From NCBI GenBank assembly GCA_905183005.1, contig CAJJDO010000025.1, forward strand, positions 32,667 through 96,666: 64,000 nt of DNA. Direction: 5' to 3'. Origin of the DNA: Paramecium pentaurelia (taxonomy: Eukaryota; Ciliophora; Oligohymenophorea; Peniculida; Parameciidae). The notes beneath the pieces are model-generated. The model saw only the letters and a list, made by a program, of their open reading frames with translations. It was not told where the DNA came from and made no database searches. Below are positions 1-12,116 of this stretch, piece by piece. Position 1 is the first letter of the stretch. Every line of letters starts with the position of its first letter. The position numbers and the translations under genes were made by a program.

Positions 1-46
1 TTACAAGAGACAAAACAGTCCCTGCCCCAATTCCAGTTTGAAACAT
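1..46 (-). CDS. 5' end of a minus-strand gene cut by the window edge; possibly Mic10-like
   Basis: Only 15 codons are visible, from an ATG at 46-44 to the window edge. They read MFQTGIGAGTVLSLV, a short glycine-rich hydrophobic start. The G-x-G-x-G pattern followed by hydrophobic residues recalls the first membrane segment of the MICOS subunit Mic10, but 15 residues cannot establish this and any small membrane protein is possible. The sequence beyond the edge would decide. Confidence 0.25.
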   Translation of the reverse strand, partial: MFQTGIGAGTVLSLV

Positions 47-867
47 AGATACATATATTAAATAAATAAATAAAATTCATTAAATTAATAATAACATATA
101 ATAAGGTAGAATATTACTAGATTAACTCAATTATTGGTTAACAAAGCTGGCAAATAATAACCTTAAGTGTTTTAGAAATGAGCCATTATTTGTGAATCTA
201 TTTTCTAGTAAAATCCTTAGCTTAAAACTGAGAATTAAATGAATAACAATTATTTTCATTAAATGATATGATAAAAAAAAAAAAACGACAATCGTTTTAA
301 ATAAAGATGAAAAGCCATGATTAACCAAAAAAAACATTTTTTTAATAGAGTGAACCGAAAACTTAAGGAATTTAATATGTTTTTAATTTGACTGATTAAT
401 TAAAAACTTCATTAATGGAGTAAATTAAATATGTTCAATTAACACTAATTTGCTTTCGTAATCATCTAAGTTGATAATATTAGAACAATTTTGCTTTATT
501 TTTTACATCGAGCTGTTTTATTAATAAATCGTCTCAATCATCAATTCGACCTTTTACTTAAGTAAATGGGATAATGACAAGTTTGACTTAACCAACAGGT
601 GTCTATTTTCTAAATAATATTTAAAACAAGAACTCAGGAGATAGTAACTAACACAATTTTTATGAATTGATAGAACCAATATTAATTAATTAATAATAAC
701 ATTAAAATATTAACCTCATAGCAGAAGATCGAGAGTAAGAATACCAATGTTACATAATAATTATAAAGTAGAAAAGTAAATGAATATTTATTAGAAGGCA
801 TATGCCAAACCTACATCTTAAACCTATTCCTTTTTAATGGAAGCAATAAATAAAAAAGAACTTATGG
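47..867. other. Gene-free AT-rich stretch
   Basis: Very AT-rich sequence with TGA in all frames at short intervals and no convincing coding bias on either strand. It presumably holds the upstream region of the minus-strand gene at the edge. I see no RNA gene or repeat in it. Confidence 0.5.
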
Positions 868-3400
868 TAAGGGAGATAAATTATTGCAACATTCATTCAG
901 AATTATTATTAATGCCAAATAAAAAGAAAAACCCTAATTAACAACTAAAGAACGACTTAGAAACTTCTAGAGAGAAAATCTCAAATTAAATTCCAACGAA
1001 ACTCAAAAATATAGATTACAAAAACCATCCAGACTAGTTAAATAAATTTTGGAAAGACATTAAAGAATAATCAAGAAAGAATGATCAAGAAAGGCTCCAG
1101 AGAAAAACTATTAGTAATTTCAAGAAGGTAAAGAAGAAAATTTTAACTCTGAAAATTAGTAAGGGAATGAAAGTAAAATGTGGTGCGAATAATGCCGTTC
1201 TGAACCCTATGCCTCAGGACCATCATATTATGGCCATATCCGCTTTAAATGTAAAGGCAAAACGCCAATATCAAATAACACAAGTACCTTAAGCTCAATA
1301 GAAATTGAGGTTTAATGTCTTAAAGATCCTATTGCCAAAAATTTAGATAACATACTCAGAATTCTTAGTTTGAATTTCAGTAAAAAACTTTCAAAAAAAA
1401 TTAAACCTCCCCTAACACTACAATAACTAATAAACAAAAAATTGAAAGTCTCAAAAAAATTTAAGACTCACTTTTATGATGGAATACTCATATAATTCCT
1501 CAATAATTCTAAAGCAGAAAAATAACAAATTATTACTTTGACTCTGTGAAATATCATGAAATGTAGCTTGATTTGCTAATAATTCAAACCAACTCTTCTA
1601 ACATAGAATTTATTCTTATATTCTCATAATAAATATCAATAAAAGAAATATCAGCAATTTTCCATGAATAAGAAAACTTAAATAGTAAATTAGCTAATAT
1701 ATTCACAATAACTAATAGTCTGCAGGGAGAAATTGGAGTTTTGGTAGTTGATCTTAATCTGAATTATTAATTAAAAGAGAGAATAACATACACCTGTTTA
1801 TGATTGATGAATCAAAGGCAATTATTTTTTTTTAAAATTAAAAAAAAACAGTTTACCTCATTTTAACAATTTTATACAAAATATCTGAAGCAAACATGAA
1901 AAAAAAGATAAAAAAAACAAAAATTAATAAAAAGGATCCCTACAAATGAAAATATAAACATAGCTGAGAGATGCAAAGAATTCTTAAAAGGGGACAGAAA
2001 TCTATTTTATAATCCGATTAAACGGACTATTATTATGTGTTAACAAAGAAGAATGGAGAAACACACAACTGTTACATAGATAATGATAACATCTTTGATA
2101 CTGCAAAAGATACATTTAAAAATTGTATTAAAGTATTAGGCCATTATTTTAAATCACATAACTATGAACCCTTACTTATTCATATCCTCAAAAAACTAGG
2201 CTAAGGTAATACTCAAGAAATACAAAGGTGATAGGCTAAGCACAAAGCTATTACTTATAATTGGTTAATCCATTCCTTTATCAAAAAAGCTCTTCTTGGG
2301 AATTGATTTAAGATTTAGAGAGGTCGGATATCTTCCTAATAAACAAGAGATAATGATGGGCACGATTTATGCCCCTAAATAAAATGCATCCAAATATACC
2401 TTAAAATCACTAACTTAAACACTTTATACAACATTTTAGAATAAAGATTCCATTCTAACGAGAAGACTAACTCAATAATAGTAGATAAAGCCTTAAACAG
2501 TACAGGATAATAATCTTCATAGATTCCTCAAATGTCTATAACATAATCTGTTGATGAAAATTTTATAAAATACTAAAAATACAAAAGTTTTAAAACAAAA
2601 TGAAATAGCCCTATTAAAATTATCACATATCAAAATGCTATTTATTAATCTTTATAACATTTGGAAACAAATTCTACTTCTCAAAACAAGTACCCTTAGG
2701 ATCTCCTAACTTCCCTGCATTATTTAACATTAACCTTGATGAATTATTAAAAGATCTTTTCTCCTTATTTATTTTAATGTAGGATTTTTGGGATGTGCTG
2801 ATGAGTTATTTCTAATCAGATAATCAATTAATTGAAATGAATTAGAACTTGTTTGGATGTCTGATAATCTTCACTTAATTTTTATGTTTATTTGAGTTAT
2901 ATGTAAACAACACTAATAAAAAATGAAATATAATAGAAGTTCATCAGTTCCTTAAGATGGATGAATTAATTACTTAGATGAGAATAAAACAAATTGACAA
3001 TTTCTAAAAATTAAAATAGAAAAAGAATTAGAAAGACTTAAAAACAGAACTGTTTGATATCAAAATATAAGAAGGCATTCCTTAAGCCAATACAATCCAA
3101 ATTGATATAGTTTGAACATAATTGTTTATCTTAATGACCAAATTTGGGTAACAAGAATAATAATTATTTATTGAAGTAATAAAATTAATGAAATTTAATT
3201 TTTCATAACAAAATTTTAGTGGGATAAATATCCCAACTCAAGATAAGTTAATCGATGAATTAGTGTGCTAATTTAGTTTTCAGTTAATTTCGATTATAAT
3301 CTCCTAATTAATCAATAACTAGAGAAGTTAATTCTTTTAAATTAAAAATAATTAAAGAGAAGTCATTAATAATTGTTGATTTCAAAACATCTAAGATAAA
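868..3400 (+). mobile_element. Decayed non-LTR retrotransposon-like element (reverse transcriptase remnants)
   Basis: Several plus-strand coding-like blocks lie in different frames and are interrupted by TGA, as in a decayed element. Around 1178-1260 a cysteine-rich block reads MWCEQCRSEPYASGPSYYGH and continues to another Cys, resembling a CCHC-type nucleic-acid-binding finger. At about 2689-2760 the segment VPLGSPNFPALFNINLDELL matches reverse-transcriptase motif B (GSP...LFN..LDEL). About 30 bases later, in another frame, GCADELFLI occupies the place of the catalytic YADD box; the first residue and the second Asp are changed. A Lys/Gln-rich tail follows to about 3290. The order finger, motif B, ADD-like box is that of a LINE ORF2. 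The frameshifts and the altered catalytic box indicate a dead copy. No flanking target-site duplication was recognised. Confidence 0.6.
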
Positions 3401-3514
3401 AAAGTTAGGAGATTAGGTAATAAAAACATTATTTCTACAAGATAAATAAACAGTTAAATGAGATTACTTGTTTCTAGAAATAATGTGCTTAAGGATTGAA
3501 TTTATTATTAATCT

Positions 3515-6491
3515 ATATCTTTTTTTGCTTTTCATAGTGTTTTGTTAAATTCTTTTTTTAAATCTTTTTGAATTATTATTTAAAAAAAAGTTCAATTCGT
3601 TCTTAATAATCAACATGCAGAATTGCAGTATTTTTTTATAAATTTAGGAGAAATTCTTTATTTAAAATTTTCTATATTATAAAGAATATTTTTTAAGTTG
3701 GGTATTCTAACAAGGACTGGTAAATTAATTCACCTTTGGTCTGATTAGAATCAAAGTACTCTTCCAGTTACACTTAATTAAATTAAAAAATAATTGAATT
3801 AACTAAAGAGATTGTGTCATATAAATTTATATTATTTGATAACCTGTTCAAAGAATATTCTGGAGAAAAGTACTCAGCTCTTAATTAGAAGGATAGATAA
3901 TACAAGAAACCTAACAATATAAAGGGCCTCAATCGTATCTTTCTAGAAATAATGCCTCCAAACTGAGAGCATCTCTAAAGAAATAGGTTATGAGAAAGGA
4001 TCCACGATTACGGGCATTTCGATATCAAGCTCCCTAGACCACATACCCCTTTTAGCCAAGTTAAATGGGCTTTCATTCTAATTTAAGCTAGAATCTAAGT
4101 GATCCTAAGAAAATATTAGTTAATTAAAATTTTAATTGGATATGAATTAAACAACTAGATATTACGAGATCCTATTATTTCCATAATAGAGACATAGAAA
4201 TTCAGCACCTTTAAAAGATTTCTTTTGAAATTGCTACATAATCGTTTTGATTTGAAGGTGATATTACTCATTATCATATTTAGATATTTGATAAATTTAT
4301 GATGATTTAATTCAAAATAGTATTTTAAAATTTAAATCAATCATTTAAAACAAGAGAGAAAATTTATGCTTAATATGATTCACGTTGCGATTGTTATTAA
4401 AAAAAAATGTATCGTCAAGAAAAAACATAAAATTAAAATTTTTGCAATTCATTTTAACATACATCCATTAATTAATGTGATACTAAAGTATTTGAGTTAG
4501 CAAAGTTAAATATTGAGCAAATCATTAAACATATTCATCTATTCTAATTCAAGAATTAAATTATGAAAGATGCAGGGTCTATAAAATAAAAAAAAACATT
4601 GTTGCTTGATAATTGATTATAGTATAATATGCAGAATCTATCAAATTCGATGATGAAATATATTCATTTAAACCTACTAAGGGGATAAAAACATAATAAT
4701 AATTAATTAAAATCAAAAAATTATTCTTCTGTGTCTATCCTTGATGGTGTATAATTTCAAGTCCTTACAAGTAACCTTCAGGCTAATAGAGATTTTCATT
4801 TCCTTCATAATAATTGTGTAAGATCATATCTGGATAAAATTATACCAAACCCAATAATTCCGAACATCTACAAAAATAAAATTAAATAATCTTATAATAT
4901 TTAAATGATAATTTCTCAATATCGAAATTTTTTTGCTTTTGAAAATTTATGAATAGCTATCAGAATTTTCTTTAATGGATAAATATTTATGGACATTACA
5001 AANATATCTTTTTTTGCTTTTCATAGTGTTTTGTTAAATTCTTTTTTTAAATCTTTTTGAATTATTATTTAAAAAAAAGTTCAATTCGTTCTTAATAATC
5101 AACATGCAGAATTGCAGTATTTTTTTATAAATTTAGGAGAAATTCTTTATTTAAAATTTTCTATATTATAAAGAATATTTTTTAAGTTGGGTATTCTAAC
5201 AAGGACTGGTAAATTAATTCACCTTTGGTCTGATTAGAATCAAAGTACTCTTCCAGTTACACTTAATTAAATTAAAAAATAATTGAATTAACTAAAGAGA
5301 TTGTGTCATATAAATTTATATTATTTGATAACCTGTTCAAAGAATATTCTGGAGAAAAGTACTCAGCTCTTAATTAGAAGGATAGATAATACAAGAAACC
5401 TAACAATATAAAGGGCCTCAATCGTATCTTTCTAGAAATAATGCCTCCAAACTGAGAGCATCTCTAAAGAAATAGGTTATGAGAAAGGATCCACGATTAC
5501 GGGCATTTCGATATCAAGCTCCCTAGACCACATACCCCTTTTAGCCAAGTTAAATGGGCTTTCATTCTAATTTAAGCTAGAATCTAAGTGATCCTAAGAA
5601 AATATTAGTTAATTAAAATTTTAATTGGATATGAATTAAACAACTAGATATTACGAGATCCTATTATTTCCATAATAGAGACATAGAAATTCAGCACCTT
5701 TAAAAGATTTCTTTTGAAATTGCTACATAATCGTTTTGATTTGAAGGTGATATTACTCATTATCATATTTAGATATTTGATAAATTTATGATGATTTAAT
5801 TCAAAATAGTATTTTAAAATTTAAATCAATCATTTAAAACAAGAGAGAAAATTTATGCTTAATATGATTCACGTTGCGATTGTTATTAAAAAAAAATGTA
5901 TCGTCAAGAAAAAACATAAAATTAAAATTTTTGCAATTCATTTTAACATACATCCATTAATTAATGTGATACTAAAGTATTTGAGTTAGCAAAGTTAAAT
6001 ATTGAGCAAATCATTAAACATATTCATCTATTCTAATTCAAGAATTAAATTATGAAAGATGCAGGGTCTATAAAATAAAAAAAAACATTGTTGCTTGATA
6101 ATTGATTATAGTATAATATGCAGAATCTATCAAATTCGATGATGAAATATATTCATTTAAACCTACTAAGGGGATAAAAACATAATAATAATTAATTAAA
6201 ATCAAAAAATTATTCTTCTGTGTCTATCCTTGATGGTGTATAATTTCAAGTCCTTACAAGTAACCTTCAGGCTAATAGAGATTTTCATTTCCTTCATAAT
6301 AATTGTGTAAGATCATATCTGGATAAAATTATACCAAACCCAATAATTCCGAACATCTACAAAAATAAAATTAAATAATCTTATAATATTTAAATGATAA
6401 TTTCTCAATATCGAAATTTTTTTGCTTTTGAAAATTTATGAATAGCTATCAGAATTTTCTTTAATGGATAAATATTTATGGACATTACAAA
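3515..6491 (+). repeat. Perfect direct duplication, about 1,488 bp, around a single N (5003)
   Basis: Positions 3515-5002 and 5004-6491 read as the same sequence, separated by one N at 5003. An exact repeat meeting at an N is the signature of two contig ends that overlap but were not merged, so the genome probably carries this DNA once. Inside, a less AT-rich plus-strand stretch (3870-4135, again 5359-5624) stays open in two frames with fragments such as KLRASLKKQVMRKDPRLRAF. A second coding-like piece lies at about 4735-4940 and 6224-6429. Both look like decayed coding DNA, perhaps more retroelement; neither is a confident gene. Confidence 0.85.
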
Positions 6492-8920
6492 AAATTAGAT
6501 GGAATTTCTTATAAATTTTAATTGCAAATCAGATGAAGTTAATTTTGGCATGTAATTGATTTTCTAGTAGGGCAATATAGATACATTCATAACGTTTTTA
6601 AGGAAAAATTTATTGTTCAAATGAAAGGCATTTGGATTATTTAATAAAAAAATTAATCTCATATTTTTTTCAAAAAATTATCTTTTAAACTAAAAGAAAT
6701 ATTTCATCAAAATATTAAATTTTGACAAATTTTATTTTATAAAATGACTTAAATGTGACTTTGGCATAATCAGAAGTTCAATTTCTTAATTATCATCTAA
6801 ATACCAGATCGATTATATTAACGTTAGGAGATCAAATTGCCAAAAATATAAAAGGAACTTGAAAACTAAACTTAATAAAAATATTGTAAATTAAATCAGC
6901 CCAATATTTCAGCAAGGGATATAGGATTAGTAAATAAAGATATCAATAATAATTTCTTTATTTATTTTGACCAATGGAGTTTGTGGACTCATTAAGAATA
7001 TATAATGGGCAACTGAAATTTACTCTATAATTATGTAAGCTTATACCATGAATATTAGCCCTATCAATTTCCTTTATGCTTATCCTTTATTAATTGAAAA
7101 AAGCTCAAGAAAAATTTACATACTATGTTTTTTTTTGAAGTGATAACTGCATATTTTTTGGTTGATTTAATCCAAATTAGACACTTACATAGTGAAACTA
7201 AAATTTTATTTTATATATGTAAATATAAGAAAGCGAAAGGTAATTGAAATAGTCTGGGAATTATTTAAATAATGTTTGAAAAGATGTTTAGTATAATTGC
7301 ATTAAGCTTAAAAAAATAATTCATTTTACTTTAATAAAAACATCAAATAATATATTCATCATGAATTTAATATATATAATATAGTTATCAGGTCTTGATT
7401 TCAAAAAATACATTTTTAAAGATTTTGAATAAAAATGAACATCTTAATGATTGTGAATAAAATTAATATTAAAAATCAGGGATTAAGATTGAAAAAATAG
7501 GAATTCCTTTTGAATCAATAACAAACAACTAACCTTAAAAACTCTAATTTTTTTCAAAAAAAAAAGTATATGTATGATATTCATTTTATGAATCAAATAT
7601 TTTCAATAATTTCTCTTGCTTTTTCTTGATTCATAGTCTTAAATGATTTAGTCAGCAGTTTTTCTTCCTTTTGACTGATTCCAACTTGAAGTTGTTGATT
7701 ATACTTTTTCATTTGTTGTCTATCTAGGATATTATGATTCAATTATGTTAGTTCCAAAAATTTCACTAATTTCAATATCAAATATTTTACTGCTTTTCAG
7801 TTCCTGTTTCAACGATAATTTCCTACTTCTTAGGTATGGTAACTGGTTCATATGTTTTTTTCTATTTAAAATCTAAAACTGGCCTTTATAGATTGCTTCT
7901 TCTTGTTATTATAGTTTGGGTAACCACTTCTTATTACTAATTAAAATTATTTATATTTTTTCCAACAAGTTAATCAGCAATNTTTTTTCAAAAAATTATC
8001 TTTTAAACTAAAAGAAATATTTCATCAAAATATTAAATTTTGACAAATTTTATTTTATAAAATGACTTAAATGTGACTTTGGCATAATCAGAAGTTCAAT
8101 TTCTTAATTATCATCTAAATACCAGATCGATTATATTAACGTTAGGAGATCAAATTGCCAAAAATATAAAAGGAACTTGAAAACTAAACTTAATAAAAAT
8201 ATTGTAAATTAAATCAGCCCAATATTTCAGCAAGGGATATAGGATTAGTAAATAAAGATATCAATAATAATTTCTTTATTTATTTTGACCAATGGAGTTT
8301 GTGGACTCATTAAGAATATATAATGGGCAACTGAAATTTACTCTATAATTATGTAAGCTTATACCATGAATATTAGCCCTATCAATTTCCTTTATGCTTA
8401 TCCTTTATTAATTGAAAAAAGCTCAAGAAAAATTTACATACTATGTTTTTTTTTGAAGTGATAACTGCATATTTTTTGGTTGATTTAATCCAAATTAGAC
8501 ACTTACATAGTGAAACTAAAATTTTATTTTATATATGTAAATATAAGAAAGCGAAAGGTAATTGAAATAGTCTGGGAATTATTTAAATAATGTTTGAAAA
8601 GATGTTTAGTATAATTGCATTAAGCTTAAAAAAATAATTCATTTTACTTTAATAAAAACATCAAATAATATATTCATCATGAATTTAATATATATAATAT
8701 AGTTATCAGGTCTTGATTTCAAAAAATACATTTTTAAAGATTTTGAATAAAAATGAACATCTTAATGATTGTGAATAAAATTAATATTAAAAATCAGGGA
8801 TTAAGATTGAAAAAATAGGAATTCCTTTTGAATCAATAACAAACAACTAACCTTAAAAACTCTAATTTTTTTCAAAAAAAAAAGTATATGTATGATATTC
8901 ATTTTATGAATCAAATATTT
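6492..8920. other. No independent gene; mostly duplicated DNA and 3' flank of the TLDc gene
   Basis: After 170 bp of unique AT-rich DNA, positions 6665-7981 duplicate 7983-9299. The only coding sequence is the artefactual extra copy (about 7603-7981, minus strand) of the 3' end of the TLDc gene. The remainder (6665-7600, repeated at 7983-8920) is AT-rich with no ORF I can support. Confidence 0.6.
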
Positions 8921-9299
8921 TCAATAATTTCTCTTGCTTTTTCTTGATTCATAGTCTTAAATGATTTAGTCAGCAGTTTTTCTTCCTTTTGACTGATTCC
9001 AACTTGAAGTTGTTGATTATACTTTTTCATTTGTTGTCTATCTAGGATATTATGATTCAATTATGTTAGTTCCAAAAATTTCACTAATTTCAATATCAAA
9101 TATTTTACTGCTTTTCAGTTCCTGTTTCAACGATAATTTCCTACTTCTTAGGTATGGTAACTGGTTCATATGTTTTTTTCTATTTAAAATCTAAAACTGG
9201 CCTTTATAGATTGCTTCTTCTTGTTATTATAGTTTGGGTAACCACTTCTTATTACTAATTAAAATTATTTATATTTTTTCCAACAAGTTAATCAGCAAT
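6665..9299. repeat. Perfect direct duplication, about 1,317 bp, around a single N (7982)
   Basis: Positions 6665-7981 and 7983-9299 read as identical, joined by one N. The left copy carries a second copy of the 3' end of the TLDc-domain gene with no upstream exons attached. That is what an unmerged assembly overlap would produce; a true tandem duplication is less likely. Confidence 0.85.
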
Positions 9300-10914
9300 T
9301 TTTTACTCTTCAAATGATAAGCCCTAATTTGAATATGGATTAATAATGGGTTGACTTTTTGTAAGATTTGAATGATATTGAAGAGTTGGGTTAACAGTTT
9401 ATGCATTATTCCAGTAAAAGCCATTAGTACCTGTGGTTTCAAGCTTCACTTCTTGTTATTTATTAGACCAATAATAATCAGCCTTTGATCTAATTATTTA
9501 TTAATTTAATACTCTAAGGGTTAACTTTCTACTTCATCATAGGTATTGATTTCAAATTATTAAAACTCTGCTTCAGTATTTGCAATTTTTTGCTCATCCA
9601 ATTATTCTTCAATAGCAGGGTGTACAATTCCCCAGACTTCAATCACTGAGATCTAAATTTGCAGAAAATCAAAACCTTCAATTTTTTTATATGCTTATGA
9701 ACAAGGTCACCGCTTTCATAACTCAGATCCTCAGCTGAACATGTGGATTTATTAAGATCTTTATCAATCCAAATTCTAAATTTATTTTCATCAACACCAA
9801 ATCCCATGCCTTAAGGCTTTGACATATCTTTAGTATTTAGATAACAAAAGTTCTTTTTAGCATTTCTATCTTTTTTGGCTTAATAAACAACAAAATAAGG
9901 GTACAAAGAAAAGATACAGTCTTTTGCATCTCCTTATGACTATGCAGTATCGAACCATCTTTGATTAGAGATGGCTCCAAAAGTATAAGTTTTTAAAATA
10001 TTGCTTTTGTCATGTAGAGCATCATATAATTCCTCATGTTGTATTAAAATTAGTGTAGGTAATCCAGATTAAATAATATTATTTATCATTTATTTAAATC
10101 CACCATTATGTACTAGATTGGAATATAGGAGTTCCAATTTGATTGCTCCTTTTAATTTAGTCTCATGGGCACTAAGCTATAATTAAAATATTAGATCTTC
10201 ATTTATTAGATATGAAGTTGTATTCATTTAGGGTACTTCCAGTGCTGTATCTAATAAAAAGAACTTGGTTTTCATGTATTATTTGATCACACCTGACAAT
10301 CCACCAAGACGAATTCTAAGTTGTTTGATTAATTCAAACCAATCAATAATTCCATTTTCTGATTTAAATAATGAATCCAATAATGCTCTGCTAGCTTTTT
10401 CATCAATATTCTAAAAATTATCTCCATTCAATCTAATTTTAAGAATGTCATTTATTATTGTTATAGCGTCTAAATAAGTAATTTTATATGAATGTAATTC
10501 TTCTTTATTGTTGATATATTGGCTTGATTTTAGGCTTATTAGTGAAAATAGTTCTATTTTATTTAAGTTTTTCAATTAATTCACAGATGAGGCATCTTTT
10601 AATAGAACCTCCACTATTCGTTATTAAATAATAATTACAAATGTAAAACAACACATCTCTATGTATATATTTTTCCTTTTAACCATATACCTCTAGAAAG
10701 CGAAAGAACCTTCTACCAAAATCAGGATTCTCAATGAAGATTTCCTCAAAGTTTTACTATGATAGGTGTCTGTTTTTGCGAGTACTAAAAGATTATAATA
10801 ATGATACTCAGTTTATAAATCACAATAATGATCAAATACTTGATTAAGTTTTTTTAACTCTTGAGCATCAAATAGTGTATGCTAAGGTTTTCTCTCTTAA
10901 ACACAATTTCCCAT
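8921..10914 (-). CDS. TLDc-domain protein, MEAK7 (TLDC1)-like
   Basis: The protein is 622 aa with five introns (10757-10785, 10614-10638, 9653-9675, 9490-9512, 9084-9108). It starts MGNC, a canonical N-myristoylation and palmitoylation signal, as in MEAK7/EAK-7. The TLDc domain fills the middle, beginning near LELLYSNLVHNGGF. Its diagnostic end includes GMGFGVDENKFRIWIDKDL followed by SVIEVWGI. In animals MEAK7 is a lysosome-associated regulator of an alternative mTOR signal, and other TLDc proteins bind the V-ATPase; a membrane or endolysosomal role is inferred here. A Gln/Asn-rich tail follows the domain. The last exon is uncertain: a second frame ends at 8911 and reads equally protein-like. 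The 3' end lies inside a duplicated assembly segment. The start is 34 bp from the divergent nucleoplasmin-like gene. Confidence 0.8.
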
Positions 10915-10948
10915 TAAAATATCTAAAGTTTAAATTAAATTATTTAAA
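10915..10948. promoter_or_regulatory. 34-bp divergent intergenic region
   Basis: The start codons of the TLDc gene (minus) and the nucleoplasmin-like gene (plus) are only 34 bp apart. Whatever drives both transcripts must lie within this AT-only spacer or inside the genes. The annotation rests on the two start codons, both well supported by downstream homology. Confidence 0.5.
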
Positions 10949-12047
10949 ATGTTTTGGGGTACTCAAGTCACTCAAGGATAACCATATAAATTAACTGCTG
11001 AAGAAGCTACAGTGATTCATATCTCAAATGTAGTTCTAGCAGAAGGTGATAGCAAAGTTTAAGTCTATGCAAAAGTAAAGGGAAAGGAATTTGTACTTGC
11101 CAACCTTGAAAAAAATAAGGTATGGTAATTTTTTTATAGTTAGTTGGAATAAGCCTTTTTGGATCTTTACTTTAGAGTTGATTAGCAGGTTGAGATTGGA
11201 ATTAAAGGAAAAGGTTCAGTTCACCTTTCAGGCTACATTGAACCAGATGAAGAAGAATTAGTATATATTAAGATAATCTTTTTTAGAACGAAGACTTGGA
11301 TTTTGAAGACGATGAGAGTGAGGAAGTTGAGTAATAAAAGGTTAAAAAACCTGAACCACCTAAATAAACTGAATAAGTAAAGTAATAACCAAAAGAACAA
11401 TAAAAACCATAAACTTAATAATAATAAAAAACATAAGTATAATAATAAAAGCCTTAAAACCAACAATAAAAAGCACAACCAGAATAATAATAAAAAGCTA
11501 AACCTCAAGCTACAACTTAAAAACAGTAATAATAATAGCCCAAAAAGGCAGATGAAGATTGGAATGATAATGAAGATGGAGAAGATGAAGAAGAAGAACT
11601 TCTTGACTAAAGTGATGTTGATGATGAGGAAGTGGAAGGAGACTTAGGAGATGAAGAAGATGATGACGAAGAAGATGTCGATGATGAAGAAGATGACGAT
11701 GAACCAGAATGTATAATTATTGTATTAAATTTATAGAAAATAAAAAATTCATTAAAGGCAATTAAGGATAACAAGTCAAGCCATAATAGAAATAGTAATA
11801 GAAACCATAACACTAATAATAATAATATAACAAATAATAACATTAAGGAAACCAATAATTTAAATAAGGATAGAAACCTTTCTAACAATAACATAAATAA
11901 GGATAATAATATCACCAAAACAAAGGAGGAAACTAAAACCAATAGAAAAATTTCAAGAAAAATAATAACTTTAATAATAATAATAATAGAAAGAACTTTA
12001 ATAAAAAGAATAACAATAGAGGTGGATTCAAAGGAGGTAGATAATGA
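10949..12047 (+). CDS. Nucleoplasmin-like (HD2/FKBP39-type) nuclear protein
   Basis: The protein is 340 aa with introns at 11120-11143, 11261-11286 and 11711-11736. The N-terminus (MFWGTQVTQGQPYKL, then a beta-rich block ending in SVHLSGYIEPDEEE) matches the nucleoplasmin-like fold shared by plant HD2 proteins and insect/yeast FKBP39/Fpr. It is followed by an acidic patch, a long Gln/Lys/Pro stretch, a strongly acidic Asp/Glu block and a basic Asn/Lys tail ending GGFKGGRQ. No FKBP isomerase domain is present. Family members are nucleolar histone chaperones, so a chromatin or ribosome-biogenesis role is inferred. It is divergent from the TLDc gene and convergent with the DUSP-like gene (70 bp between stops). 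Open frames on the opposite strand at 11233-11942 are shadows of the low-complexity codons. Confidence 0.8.
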
Positions 12048-12116
12048 GTATCTAAATATTATGTGTACATTAAATAAAAATATTGTAAATATATATTAAA
12101 ATATACTAATTTTTTT

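Noticed and set aside
8921..10914. Apparent frameshifts in the TLDc gene
   Set aside because: Each is explained by a 23-29 nt GT...TAG intron that restores frame and similarity.
11233..11942. Leu/Ser-rich open frames on the minus strand
   Set aside because: They are the antisense of Gln/Lys- and Asp/Glu-rich codons of the nucleoplasmin-like gene, which has a conserved domain and consistent introns on the plus strand.
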